Positions 12,440 to 20,304 of a stretch of DNA of 25,492 nt are shown in pieces. The stretch is from a virus. The notes under the pieces were generated by a model that saw nothing but the letters and a program-made list of their open reading frames with translations, was not told the origin of the DNA and searched no databases. The stretch spans positions 1 to 25,492 of the IMG/VR virus record IMGVR_UViG_3300035698_013581; one strand, written 5' to 3'. Within the stretch, counting starts at the first letter, position 1; every line of letters begins with the position of its first letter. Both the position numbers and the translations under genes were made by a program.

Positions 12440-13471
12440 ATGAATATCGTCGATATCTTCAACCTGCGGCCGTTCTCGAACATCGCCTTGACCGAAGCGG
12501 TCAACCTGGTCCCGAACACCTACGGCCGCGTCGGCAGCCTGGGCATCTTCGGCACCCCGAAGCCGCTGACGACAACGGCCGTCGCCATCGAGCGCAAGAA
12601 TGGCGTGCTGGTGCTGCTGGACAATGTGCCACGTGGCGCACCGGCGCCGCAGGCCAGCCATGGCAAGCGCGAGATCAAGTATTTCGGCATCCCCCATTTC
12701 CCCATCGAGGACTCGCTTCTGGCCGACGAGATCCAGAACGTCCGTGCCTTCGGCGATACCGGCACCACCGATGGCGCCCGGCTGGAAGCGGTGGCCGACA
12801 AGGTGAATGAGCGCCTTGAGGACATCTCCGCTCGCGCCGATATCACCCACGAATACATGATGGCGCGAGCCCTGGGCGGTCAGGTTCTCGACAGCGGCGG
12901 AAACGCAATCGTCAACTACTTCACGGATTTCTCCGTGACCGAGAAGGTGGTCGACTTCGCCCTGGACTCGGATACCACCGACGTTCTGCTCAAGTGCATG
13001 GATGCCAAGCGCCACATCGAGCAGAACCTGCTGGGCGACGTGTTCACCGGCATCCATGCCCTGTGCAGCACGACCTTCTTCGACAGCCTGATCACGCACC
13101 CGAAGGTGACGGAGGCCTACAAGTATTTCCAGGCCACCCAGGCACCGTTGCGCGAAGATGTGCGCCGGGGCTTCTGGCATGGCGGCATCACCTTCGAGGA
13201 ATACCTGGGCAGCGCCACCGATGCAGCCGGCAATGTGCGGCCATTCGTGCCGGCGGGCGATGCCCGGATCTTCCCGACCGGCACGCGCCAGACGTTCCGT
13301 TCATACTATGCACCCGGCACCATGCTGGAGGCCGTCAACACGCCCGGCCAGCGGCTGTACGTGAGCCGCGAGATCATGCGGCATGGCAAGGGCGTGGAGC
13401 TGTACGGGGAGACGAACTATCTGCCGATGTGCGTCCGGCCGGAAGTGCTGGTGCGCGCGACGCTGACCTGA
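12440..13471 (+). CDS. Major capsid protein, gpE family
   Basis: 343 aa, the same size as lambda gpE (341 aa). ATG 12440 follows GGAGG by nine bases. Family features: N-terminal IFNLRPFSNIALTEAVNLVP, GRVGSLGIFGTPKPLTTTAV, IKYFGIPHFPIEDSLLADEI QNVRAFG, DKVNERLEDISARADITHEY, VNYFTDFSVTEKVVDFALDS and near the C-terminus RQTFRSYYAPGTMLEAVNTP with PEVLVRATLT. It builds the icosahedral shell with the HK97 fold. No sign of truncation. The decoration protein gene directly upstream supports this identity. Confidence 0.95.
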   Translation: MNIVDIFNLRPFSNIALTEAVNLVPNTYGRVGSLGIFGTPKPLTTTAVAIERKNGVLVLLDNVPRGAPAPQASHGKREIKYFGIPHFPIEDSLLADEIQNVRAFGDTGTTDGARLEAVADKVNERLEDISARADITHEYMMARALGGQVLDSGGNAIVNYFTDFSVTEKVVDFALDSDTTDVLLKCMDAKRHIEQNLLGDVFTGIHALCSTTFFDSLITHPKVTEAYKYFQATQAPLREDVRRGFWHGGITFEEYLGSATDAAGNVRPFVPAGDARIFPTGTRQTFRSYYAPGTMLEAVNTPGQRLYVSREIMRHGKGVELYGETNYLPMCVRPEVLVRATLT

Positions 13472-13501
13472 TCGGCCTAGGCGCCCTGGGGTACGGCAGA
13501 T

Positions 13502-13849
13502 ATGCCCGGCACATCGCTTTTCGCGCGGCTGGTGGATCATGGCGCCCGCATCGCCCAGGTGGCCATGCGTGAAACCGTGAACTACGCACCTGCCGCGGGC
13601 GGCGCCTTCGATGTACCGGGCATACCCTCAGGGCAGGCGGCCCGCGTGGATGCGGGTGGAGAACAGGAGTTCGCTACGGGCGTGCCTGCGGTTTCGTTCC
13701 GCAAAGCCGATTTCACGGCCAAGGGGCACGCGGCGCCAGTGAACGGCGATCAGCTAACCCTGCTTGGGATCAGCTACGAGATTGTCGAGGTCGAGGACAA
13801 CAGCGGAGCCGAATGGCGCTGCCTGCTGATGGAACTCGACGATGCTTGA
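13502..13849 (+). CDS. Head-tail attachment protein, gpFII-like
   Basis: 115 aa, close to lambda gpFII (117 aa). It lies directly after the capsid gene where gpFII-type proteins are found. The C-terminal half shows the beta pattern of the family: FRKADFTAKGHAAPVNGDQL TLLGISYEIVEVEDNSGAEW RCLLMEL ('G..Y.I......D..G'). gpFII attaches to gpW-bound portal and provides the binding surface for the tail. The start ATG 13502 has only a weak ribosome-binding site. It overlaps the next gene by 8 nt. Identification rests on size, position and this pattern, so it is good but not certain. Confidence 0.65.
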   Translation: MPGTSLFARLVDHGARIAQVAMRETVNYAPAAGGAFDVPGIPSGQAARVDAGGEQEFATGVPAVSFRKADFTAKGHAAPVNGDQLTLLGISYEIVEVEDNSGAEWRCLLMELDDA

Positions 13850-14396
13850 ACGCACGCGCATCCGGGCGGATGCCATCGCACGCATTGAGGCGCTTGTGCC
13901 GGCCCTCCCTGTGAAGGACAGCCCGGTTCATGCAGCCGACAGGCGCGCCCTGCCTGAGATAGCGGTTTACACGCCGCAGGATGATAGCGCCGCCCTGCAA
14001 GGTGCAACGCACATGCCGGCGCACCGCATAGTGACGACGCTCCGGATTGAGATTTCGGTCAGCGGGTCATCGAACGATTGGGCGGCGCGGGTTGAGGCCA
14101 TTGAGGAAACGATCAAGGCCGGACTTCTGACAGATGCGGCCTTCATCACGCAGTTCAACCGCATCGCGTTCATCCGGACGCGAGTGGGGTACGAAGGCGA
14201 TGCCGCGCAACCCATCGTCTCGTCAGTGGTCGAAATCGGCTTGGAATATGACTGGATCTACGAGCCGCCAGTCGCTGACGACTTCACGGATGTTCGCATC
14301 AACCTGGATGCCATCGAACCCTTCGACGGCAATCTTGCGGATGCAGGACCCGATGGCCGCAACGAGGCAACAATCGACCTGGAGGTGCCGCAGTGA
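13842..14396 (+). CDS. Tail terminator/completion protein (gpU-like)
   Basis: 184 aa. The N-terminal helix MLERTRIRADAIARIEALVP is followed by a beta region with LPEIAVYTPQDDSAALQG, then ITTLRIEISVSGSS-like strands (RIVTTLRIEISVSGSSNDWA), the helix RVEAIEETIKAGLLTD and a strand FIRTRVGYEGDAAQPIVSSV. This is the layout of tail terminators of the lambda gpU group, which form a hexamer capping the tail tube and join it to the head. The C-terminal extension (residues 150-184) is acidic. It sits at the change from the lambda-like head to the Mu-like tail genes, so it may adapt between the two. Its stop overlaps the next start by GTGA. Confidence 0.6.
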   Translation: MLERTRIRADAIARIEALVPALPVKDSPVHAADRRALPEIAVYTPQDDSAALQGATHMPAHRIVTTLRIEISVSGSSNDWAARVEAIEETIKAGLLTDAAFITQFNRIAFIRTRVGYEGDAAQPIVSSVVEIGLEYDWIYEPPVADDFTDVRINLDAIEPFDGNLADAGPDGRNEATIDLEVPQ

Positions 14397-14791
14397 CGTG
14401 GCGCGTGAAGCCCGCCGAGGGCAAGACGATCATCGATCCGGTGACCGGGCAGGCACTGCCCCTGGAAGGGCGGAACGTGCCTGAGAACGCCTACTGGCAT
14501 CGGCGCCTGCAGGATGGCGGCGTGATCCGGGCGGAGGCCCCCGCGGCGCCCCTGATGGGCCAGGAAAAGCCGGACAGCCTGCTGCTGGCAATCGGCAATC
14601 TGGAGCCGGGCAACGCGGAACACTGGACGCAGGCCGGCAAGCCCGAATGCGACGCGCTTTCGGCTGCCGCTGGCCGGAAGGTTTCCGCCAAAGAGCGCGA
14701 CGAAGCATGGGCGCTGTATGTGGCAGCCCTGCCGGATGCCGAACAGGGAAAGCAGGGCGGCGGCCCCCGGCTGGATGAGGGGGCAGAGTAA
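14393..14791 (+). CDS. DUF2635 protein with C-terminal extension
   Basis: 132 aa from GTG 14393 (GTGA overlap). The N-terminal 45 residues fit DUF2635, found in Mu-like phages before the sheath gene: RVKPAEGKTIIDPVTGQALP followed by LEGRNVPENAYWHRRLQDGG. The function of DUF2635 is unknown. The rest (residues 65-120) carries NAEHWTQAGKPECDALSAAA GRKVSAKERDEAWALY, a short helical motif common in other Mu-like phage neck or capsid-accessory proteins ('W...GKPxxxAL....G..VSAxERDxAW'). The two parts together look like a fusion. It overlaps the sheath start by TAATG, so it is coupled to sheath expression. Confidence 0.7.
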   Translation: MTWRVKPAEGKTIIDPVTGQALPLEGRNVPENAYWHRRLQDGGVIRAEAPAAPLMGQEKPDSLLLAIGNLEPGNAEHWTQAGKPECDALSAAAGRKVSAKERDEAWALYVAALPDAEQGKQGGGPRLDEGAE

Positions 14792-16275
14792 TGGCAATCA
14801 GCTTCAACAACATTCCCAGCAACCTGCGCACCCCGCTTTTCTATGCCGAGGTCGACAGTTCGCAGGCGCTGCCGGTTTCGGTGGGCGCCGGGCGCGCCCT
14901 GCTGATGGGCGTAAAGCTGGCCGCCGGGACCGCCACGGCGGACGAGCCGGTTCTGGTATCCAGCCCTGCCCAGGCCAAAACGCTGTTCGGCAACGGCAGC
15001 ATGCTGGCCCGCATGGTGGCCGCCTTCCGGGTGAACGATGATGCGACGGAACTGTGGGCGCTGCCGGTGGCGGAGCCGGCGGCAGGGGTGGCCGCGACGG
15101 GCGAACTGGAAATCACCGGCCCGGCAACCGCGGCGGGCACCATCAATATGTACGTCTCTGGCCAGCGGGTGCAGGTGGCGGTTGCGGATGAGGATACGGC
15201 GGCCGAAGTGGGAGACGCCATTGAGGCGGCAATCACGGCGGCGACCGATCTGCCGATCACCGCAGCGAACGATGCCGGCACCGTCACTTTGACGGCGAAG
15301 CACAAAGGAGCGGCCGGCAACAAGATCGACATTCGCCTGAACTACCGCGGCGAACTCGGGGGCGAGGCCACACCGGCCGGCATCACTGTGGCGATCACAG
15401 CCATGGCTAACGGAACCAGCTCGCCTGCCCTGGCTACGGCGCTGGCAGCGCTGGGTGACGAGGCGTTCGACTGGATCATTCATCCGTGGACCGACAGCAC
15501 AAGCCTGGATGCCATCGACGCGCTGTTGAACGATGCCGCCGGCCGCTGGGCGCCAACCGAGCAACTCTACGGTCACGCTTTCATGGCGCACACCGATACG
15601 GTGAGCAACCTGCAGACCTTCGGGGCAGCACGCAACGGGCAGCACCACACGTGCATGGGCTACGGCGCCGCCCCCACACCGCCGTGGGAAGTGGCGGCCA
15701 TGTACGGCGCCCAGGCGGCCCGGCATCTGGCCATCGATCCGGCGCGGCCGCTGCAGACGCTTCCGCTGATCGGCATGCTTCCTGCCGCCACTTCGGCACG
15801 CTGGACGAAGCTGGAGCGGAACACCCTGCTGCATGCTGGTGTGGCGACCTGCTACTTCGATGGCGGGCAGATGCGCATCGAGCGCGCTGTGACGACCTAT
15901 CAGGAGAACGCCTACGGGCAGGCCGATGCCAGCTATCTGGACACGGAAACGCTGGCGACGCTGCAGTATGTGCTGCGCTTCCTGGCTGCGCGGATCACGA
16001 CCAAGTTCCCGCGGCACAAGTTGGCCAACGATGGGACCAGGTTCGGCAGCGGGCAGGCGATCGTCACGCCGAATGTGATCCGGGCGGAGCTGATCGCGGG
16101 TTATGCCGCATTGGAGGATCAAGGCATCACGGAGAACGCGGCCGCGTTTCGCAACGCCCTGATTGTTGAGCGCGATGCCACCAATCCGAACCGCATCAAC
16201 GTCCTCTATCCCCCGGATCTGGTGAACGGCCTCCGCATCTTCGCGGTGCTGGCTCAGTTCCGGCTGCAGTTCTGA
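14791..16275 (+). CDS. Tail sheath protein, Mu gpL-like
   Basis: 494 aa, near the size of Mu gpL (495 aa). N-terminus ISFNNIPSNLRTPLFYAEVD is the hallmark of Mu-type sheaths ('IPxxxRxPxxYxExD'). It is followed by RALLMGVKLAAGTATADEPV, the loop VSSPAQAKTLFGNGSMLARM, a variable outer domain (residues 100-200) and the conserved core QLYGHAFMAHTDTVSNLQTF, GYGAAPTPPWEVAAMYGAQA and ERNTLLHAGVATCYFDGGQM with C-terminal YPPDLVNGLRIFAVLAQFRL QF. The sheath surrounds the tube and contracts on infection, so the particle is a contractile-tailed myovirus. Complete. Confidence 0.95.
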   Translation: MAISFNNIPSNLRTPLFYAEVDSSQALPVSVGAGRALLMGVKLAAGTATADEPVLVSSPAQAKTLFGNGSMLARMVAAFRVNDDATELWALPVAEPAAGVAATGELEITGPATAAGTINMYVSGQRVQVAVADEDTAAEVGDAIEAAITAATDLPITAANDAGTVTLTAKHKGAAGNKIDIRLNYRGELGGEATPAGITVAITAMANGTSSPALATALAALGDEAFDWIIHPWTDSTSLDAIDALLNDAAGRWAPTEQLYGHAFMAHTDTVSNLQTFGAARNGQHHTCMGYGAAPTPPWEVAAMYGAQAARHLAIDPARPLQTLPLIGMLPAATSARWTKLERNTLLHAGVATCYFDGGQMRIERAVTTYQENAYGQADASYLDTETLATLQYVLRFLAARITTKFPRHKLANDGTRFGSGQAIVTPNVIRAELIAGYAALEDQGITENAAAFRNALIVERDATNPNRINVLYPPDLVNGLRIFAVLAQFRLQF

Positions 16276-16298
16276 TCTAGCGCACAGGAGGCGCGAAC

Positions 16299-16670
16299 AT
16301 GGGCAAGCGCATCGCTGGCACCGCCTACCTCAAGGTTGACGGCCAGCAGTACACCCTCGGCGGTGAGTGGACCTCCAGCCCTTCGACGGTCGAGCGCGAA
16401 GGCGCGGTTGGCCTTTCGGGTGTGGCCGGTTTCACCGAGAAGCCGCGGGTGCCGTTCTGCGAAGGAGATGTCTACGACATGCCGGAGCTTTCGCTTGAAG
16501 AGCTGCAGGCCATCACGAACGCAACCGTGACGCTGGAGCTGGGCAACGGCAAGACGCACGTGTTCCGCGAGGCATGGACAACCGCCGCCTACGAGATCAG
16601 CGCCAGTTCCGGCACGTTCAAAGTCCGGTTCGAGGCTGTGGATGCCGACGAGATGAAGGGAGCCGCGTGA
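16299..16670 (+). CDS. Tail tube protein, Mu gpM-like
   Basis: 123 aa (Mu gpM 118 aa). AGGAGG lies about seven bases before ATG 16299, the best ribosome-binding site of the tail module, as expected for an abundant protein. The sequence follows the family: RIAGTAYLKVDGQQYTLGGE WTSSPSTVEREGAVGLSGVA GFTEKPRVPF and ELSLEELQAITNATVTLELG NGKTHVFREAWTTAAYEISA. It forms the inner tube inside the sheath. It directly follows the sheath gene, as in Mu. The ATG of the next gene overlaps its TGA. Confidence 0.9.
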   Translation: MGKRIAGTAYLKVDGQQYTLGGEWTSSPSTVEREGAVGLSGVAGFTEKPRVPFCEGDVYDMPELSLEELQAITNATVTLELGNGKTHVFREAWTTAAYEISASSGTFKVRFEAVDADEMKGAA

Positions 16671-16948
16671 TGGCAAAGACGATCCTGGCAACGCATGTGC
16701 TGGCCGATCCCATCGAAGGCCCTGATGGGCTGATCACTGAGGTCGAGATCGCGCGGCCGAAGCTTTCCCATGTGCGCGCCGCCGAACGGGGAAAGGGCAA
16801 CATCAGCAGAACCTGTGCATTCATCGGCGCCGTCTGCGGCCTCACCGACCGGCAAGTCGAAGCGATGGACCTGGACGATGCGGCCGCGATCATGACGCAT
16901 GTCGGCCCTTTCTTGGAGAAGTTCCAGGGAACTGGCGAGACGGAATAG
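16670..16948 (+). CDS. Tail assembly chaperone, Mu gp41-like (short form)
   Basis: 92 aa starting at ATG 16670, overlapping the tube stop. It resembles the small phage tail-assembly chaperone family of Mu gp41: HVLADPIEGPDGLITEVEIA RPKLSHVRAAERG (the 'V.L..P......I.EI.LR.P...D') followed by FIGAVCGLTDRQVEAMDLDD AAAIMTHVGPFLE, the usual helical end 'LTG.....V..LD..D......V..FL'. It lies between tube and tape measure, its standard place. A canonical -1 slippery site at 16906-16912 makes a longer version (see the next entry). Both forms probably coat the tape measure before tube polymerisation. Confidence 0.8.
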   Translation: MAKTILATHVLADPIEGPDGLITEVEIARPKLSHVRAAERGKGNISRTCAFIGAVCGLTDRQVEAMDLDDAAAIMTHVGPFLEKFQGTGETE

Positions 16949-17061
16949 CTTTCCTGGCCGCTGTGTATCGCTGGCCACCATCGGAGCTGTTCGAGCTTGA
17001 GACCGACGAATTCCTGTTCTGGATTGAACAGGCCGAGAAGGTGCGGCCCCTGAATGCCTGA
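16670..17061 (+). CDS. Tail assembly chaperone, -1 frameshift product
   Basis: The codons GGC CCT TTC contain C CCT TTC (16906-16912), a canonical X XXY YYZ slippery heptamer. A -1 slip there avoids the stop at 16946-16948 and adds 49 codons, giving 130 aa that end 8 nt inside the tape-measure gene. The added end reads AAVYRWPPSELFELETDEFL and FWIEQAEK, the typical 'hWPPsELxxLxxdELxxWxexA' signature of the GpE-type downstream half of tail chaperones. That half has no start of its own here, so it should only be made by frameshifting, as with P2 E/E' and lambda G/GT. Frequency and any stimulatory structure are unknown. Confidence 0.75.
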
Positions 17062-19162
17062 TTTCTCCATCTCAGCCCTCCTGAAACTGACCGACAGGTT
17101 CAGCGGGCCGCTGGGCCGGATCGACGAGAAGTTCGCGAAGTTCTCCCGCGGCATGAACCGGATGGGGAAGGTTACGGCGCCGGTGACGGCCGCGGTGGCG
17201 GCGGCAGGGCTGGTGATCGCCAACACAGGCCGGCGCTGGGAAAGGGCGAACTTCGACATTGAGCGCGATGCCTTCGATTGGGAGGAGTACGGCACGAAGC
17301 TCAAGAAGGCGATGCAAGGTGAAGTGGCCCGCGGCCTGGGGCTGGAGCAGGTTCAGAAGGCTTCCGAGCAGTTTGTCAGCCTGACCGGATCTGCCCAGAA
17401 GGCTGCGGAAGTTCTGCCGGATCTCGGGAACCTCGCGCTCGTCACCGGAATGGAAATGGCCGAAAGCACCAAGCTGCTTACTGATACCCTGGACGCGGTT
17501 GGCGATAGCAGCGCGGGCACCACACGCCAGTTCGCTGACATGTATTCGGTGCTATCGCGCCTTTCGAACACTGCCGATCTGGGGAAGGTGGCGGCCAGCG
17601 TACAGAAGCTGGCCCGAATCAGAGACGTCGCGAAACTCAGCAACAGCGCCCTGGTCGCACTGGTGACGACCATGGACGAGATGAAGTTCGAGTCCTCTGG
17701 CGAGCTGATGGGCAACGCATGGGCGTTCTTCCAGAAGTCCACGCTAGATCCGCGCTCAAAGGTGTTCGCCCTCAGCAAGCACATGGGCCTTGATGCCAAG
17801 CAGATCAAAGGCATGGGGCTGGTCGAACTCCTGGAGAGGCTGGACAAGTTCACGCGGGGGATGGACCCGGCCAAGCGCGCGGGAGTGATATCGGCGTTCT
17901 TCGGCGAGGAAGCCGGCAAGAAACTCGCTGATCAAATTGGCCGAATATCCGGCAGAACCGTCGAACTCAGCAAAGCCTTTGATGGCACCGGGGGTGCGGC
18001 AAAGAGGTTTGCCGAAAAAGTTGAAGGCACCTTTGACGGCATCTGGAGGCGAATAACCGGCACCTTCACCGCAACCCAGCTCGGCATCCTTGAGAACGGG
18101 TTCCTGGGAACGATGAAAAGCATCGGCGCAGGCGCGGTTGATCTTATGGAGCGCATCGGCAAGCTGCCCCCGTCCGTCCTGAAATGGGGCAGCATCATTG
18201 CGGGTGGCGCCGCGCTGATATCGCCCGTGGCGTTCGCCATAGGCGGGCTGACGCTGGCGTTCGGACTGCTGGGCACAGCCATGGCCGCGATATCCCTGCC
18301 CGTGCTGGGTGTGATCCTGGCCTTTGCAGCGCTCAGTGCCGCGGCCGCCGGCACCATCCTCTATTGGGATGAAATCCGGGCATGGTTCGCGGATGAATTG
18401 CCATGGATCGCCCGGCAGATCGGCATTGTGGGCGAAGAAGCCAAAAAGGAGGGAAGCGAGGGGTTCGGCGGGATGTGGCAGGACATCCTGAATATTGGCC
18501 GCTTTATGAGCCGGCGCGCGATCTCGGATATCAACACATTCGGCGGTGCATATTGGGAACGGCTGCTTTGGCCGATTGAGCAGATCAAACCCGAATGGGC
18601 GGCGGCGTTGCGGGAGTTGGGCGCAACACCGATAGGCGAACTGCTCGCCCCCATCGGCAGGCTCTGGGACGAGCAAACTGCGAAGTTCGACGCAACGTTT
18701 GCCCTTATCAAGAAGAGCCTGACAGGGCATCTGGACGAAGCGGTCGCGATCTTTGAAACGAAAGTGTTGGGGTTCAAGCCGGGCGAACTGGAAAAGGAGT
18801 GGAGCAGTTTTGCCGATGCCATGGGGGGCGTATGGGACCGCATCACGGCGCGCATCGACAAGGCGGCGAAATATCTTGAGGGCGCCTTTTCCTGGGTTGG
18901 CGATCTTACAGACAGCATCGGCGGCTTGTTCACCGATGAGCCCTCCCACGGCACAAGCGGCAGCCCTCGCGGGTTCGGTCTTGGCCCCGCCCGTGATGAA
19001 CTGAAATTGGCAGTTCCGCCGCCGCCCACGCAATTGGGCGGGCGCGTTCGCATGGACATGTATGTTCACGATGCGAAGCCGGGCACGCGCCTTGATGCAA
19101 CCGCCGACGCCCCGTTCGACCTCAACACGCATGTCGGCATAGCTATGGCTGGTCACCAATGA
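17054..19162 (+). CDS. Tail tape measure protein
   Basis: 702 aa. It sets tail length and passes into the cell envelope at infection. Features: N-terminal helix ALLKLTDRFSGPLGRIDEKF AKFSRGMNRMGK, then the conserved TMP region with MEMAESTKLLTDTLDAVGDS and LSNTADLGKVAASVQKLARI, and a long hydrophobic block at about residues 375-437 (SIIAGGAALISPVAFAIGGL; AMAAISLPVLGVILAFAALS), which could form membrane-crossing helices. A helical, Trp-rich C-terminal part follows. At the usual 1.5 angstrom per residue, 702 residues give a tail near 100 nm. It begins inside the end of the chaperone frameshift product. The start ATG 17054 has a weak ribosome-binding site, consistent with coupling. Confidence 0.93.
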   Translation: MPDFSISALLKLTDRFSGPLGRIDEKFAKFSRGMNRMGKVTAPVTAAVAAAGLVIANTGRRWERANFDIERDAFDWEEYGTKLKKAMQGEVARGLGLEQVQKASEQFVSLTGSAQKAAEVLPDLGNLALVTGMEMAESTKLLTDTLDAVGDSSAGTTRQFADMYSVLSRLSNTADLGKVAASVQKLARIRDVAKLSNSALVALVTTMDEMKFESSGELMGNAWAFFQKSTLDPRSKVFALSKHMGLDAKQIKGMGLVELLERLDKFTRGMDPAKRAGVISAFFGEEAGKKLADQIGRISGRTVELSKAFDGTGGAAKRFAEKVEGTFDGIWRRITGTFTATQLGILENGFLGTMKSIGAGAVDLMERIGKLPPSVLKWGSIIAGGAALISPVAFAIGGLTLAFGLLGTAMAAISLPVLGVILAFAALSAAAAGTILYWDEIRAWFADELPWIARQIGIVGEEAKKEGSEGFGGMWQDILNIGRFMSRRAISDINTFGGAYWERLLWPIEQIKPEWAAALRELGATPIGELLAPIGRLWDEQTAKFDATFALIKKSLTGHLDEAVAIFETKVLGFKPGELEKEWSSFADAMGGVWDRITARIDKAAKYLEGAFSWVGDLTDSIGGLFTDEPSHGTSGSPRGFGLGPARDELKLAVPPPPTQLGGRVRMDMYVHDAKPGTRLDATADAPFDLNTHVGIAMAGHQ

Positions 19163-20304
19163 CCGCCGCACCGGCATCCTTCCGCGGCGTTCCGTTCGAA
19201 GTCGATGTCACGGAACACAGCGGCGGCCGCCGCGGCCAGATGCACGAATATCCCGGCCGCGATATCCCCTATTGGGAAGATCTAGGCCGCGCCGCCCGGC
19301 GGTATCAGGTGGATGCCTTCGTGATCGGCGGCGATGTTGATGCGCGCCGCAATGCCCTGCTGGCAGCCTTGGAAAGGCCCGGCCCCGGAACCCTGCAGCA
19401 CCCACAGCATGGATCGATTGAGGTTGCGGTCGATAGGTTCGGTGTCCGGGATACCTGGGACAAGAAGCGCGCGAGCTACTTCCGCATATCGTTCGTGGAG
19501 GCCGGCCAGCGTGCCGCACCGGTGGCGGTAACGGATACCCCCTGGAAAGTTGGCCAAGCGGCGGCCGACCTCGACGCCATCGCGCTGCAGGATTTCACCG
19601 AGCGCTTCACCTTGGCCGGCATGCCGGGTTTCGTGCGCGATAGCGTGGCCGACGCCCTGGATGGCCTGGGGGGCGCTGTGGCGGGCATATCCGGCCTTGC
19701 CGATGTGCAGGCGGCCGTTGATGCCTTCGGGGCCGCTACGGCCCCCCTGCCCGCCCCGGCAGCCCTTGGCGGTGCTGTGCGCACCCTGCTACGGGATAGC
19801 CGCAAAATCATCGCCTCCGCCGGTGGTGCAGCCGAAGCAGTCGCCTTCGCGCAATCCCTCGCATCGTGGGCACCCGATATCGCGGCCATACCTGCCGCTA
19901 CATCGACCAGGCTGCGGCAGATCGCCAATCTGGATGTGCTGGGCAGCTTCACCCGCCTGCAGGCGACAACCGAGATGGCTGCGGCGTTCGCCGGCTATGG
20001 GACCGCCCTGCCCGCCGAAGCCCGCGGCTTCATGGCGAACTTCATGCCCACCGCAGATGCAGCCGAAGAAGCGGCCAACCCGAAGGTTGCCGCGGCGATC
20101 CGCCAACTTACTGCCGCCGCTGTGCGGGATGCCACATCCCGGGGCCAGCCAATAACCGTCAACGCCATGCGGGACTATGCGGAGCCGGCCCTTGTGGTGG
20201 CCTATGAGCTATTCGGTGACGCCAAGCGGGCGCGGGATGTGATGGCCGCAACCGGCTTGCGGCACCCTTCGTTTGTTGCCGGCCGGATTGAGGGTGTTCT
20301 GTGA
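19159..20304 (+). CDS. Mu gpN-like tail/DNA circularisation protein
   Basis: 381 aa (ATGA overlap with the tape measure). The N-terminal domain (residues 1-115) matches DNA_circ_N: ASFRGVPFEVDVTEHSGGRR GQMHEYPGRDIPYWEDLGRA with YQVDAFVIGGDVDARRNALL AALERPGPGTLQHPQHG and FRISFVEAG. This family includes Mu gpN, which by position is a baseplate hub protein; the 'circularisation' name is historical. The remainder is Ala-rich and helical. It lies directly after the tape measure and before the gpP-type hub, as in Mu. The gene overlaps the next by 4 nt (GTGA). Confidence 0.88.
   Translation: MTAAPASFRGVPFEVDVTEHSGGRRGQMHEYPGRDIPYWEDLGRAARRYQVDAFVIGGDVDARRNALLAALERPGPGTLQHPQHGSIEVAVDRFGVRDTWDKKRASYFRISFVEAGQRAAPVAVTDTPWKVGQAAADLDAIALQDFTERFTLAGMPGFVRDSVADALDGLGGAVAGISGLADVQAAVDAFGAATAPLPAPAALGGAVRTLLRDSRKIIASAGGAAEAVAFAQSLASWAPDIAAIPAATSTRLRQIANLDVLGSFTRLQATTEMAAAFAGYGTALPAEARGFMANFMPTADAAEEAANPKVAAAIRQLTAAAVRDATSRGQPITVNAMRDYAEPALVVAYELFGDAKRARDVMAATGLRHPSFVAGRIEGVL

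Noticed and set aside
16930-16948. GGGAACT (near 16924) as the chaperone slippery site
   Set aside because: The second triplet is not homopolymeric, so the A-site tRNA could not re-pair after a -1 slip; C CCT TTC upstream fits fully.
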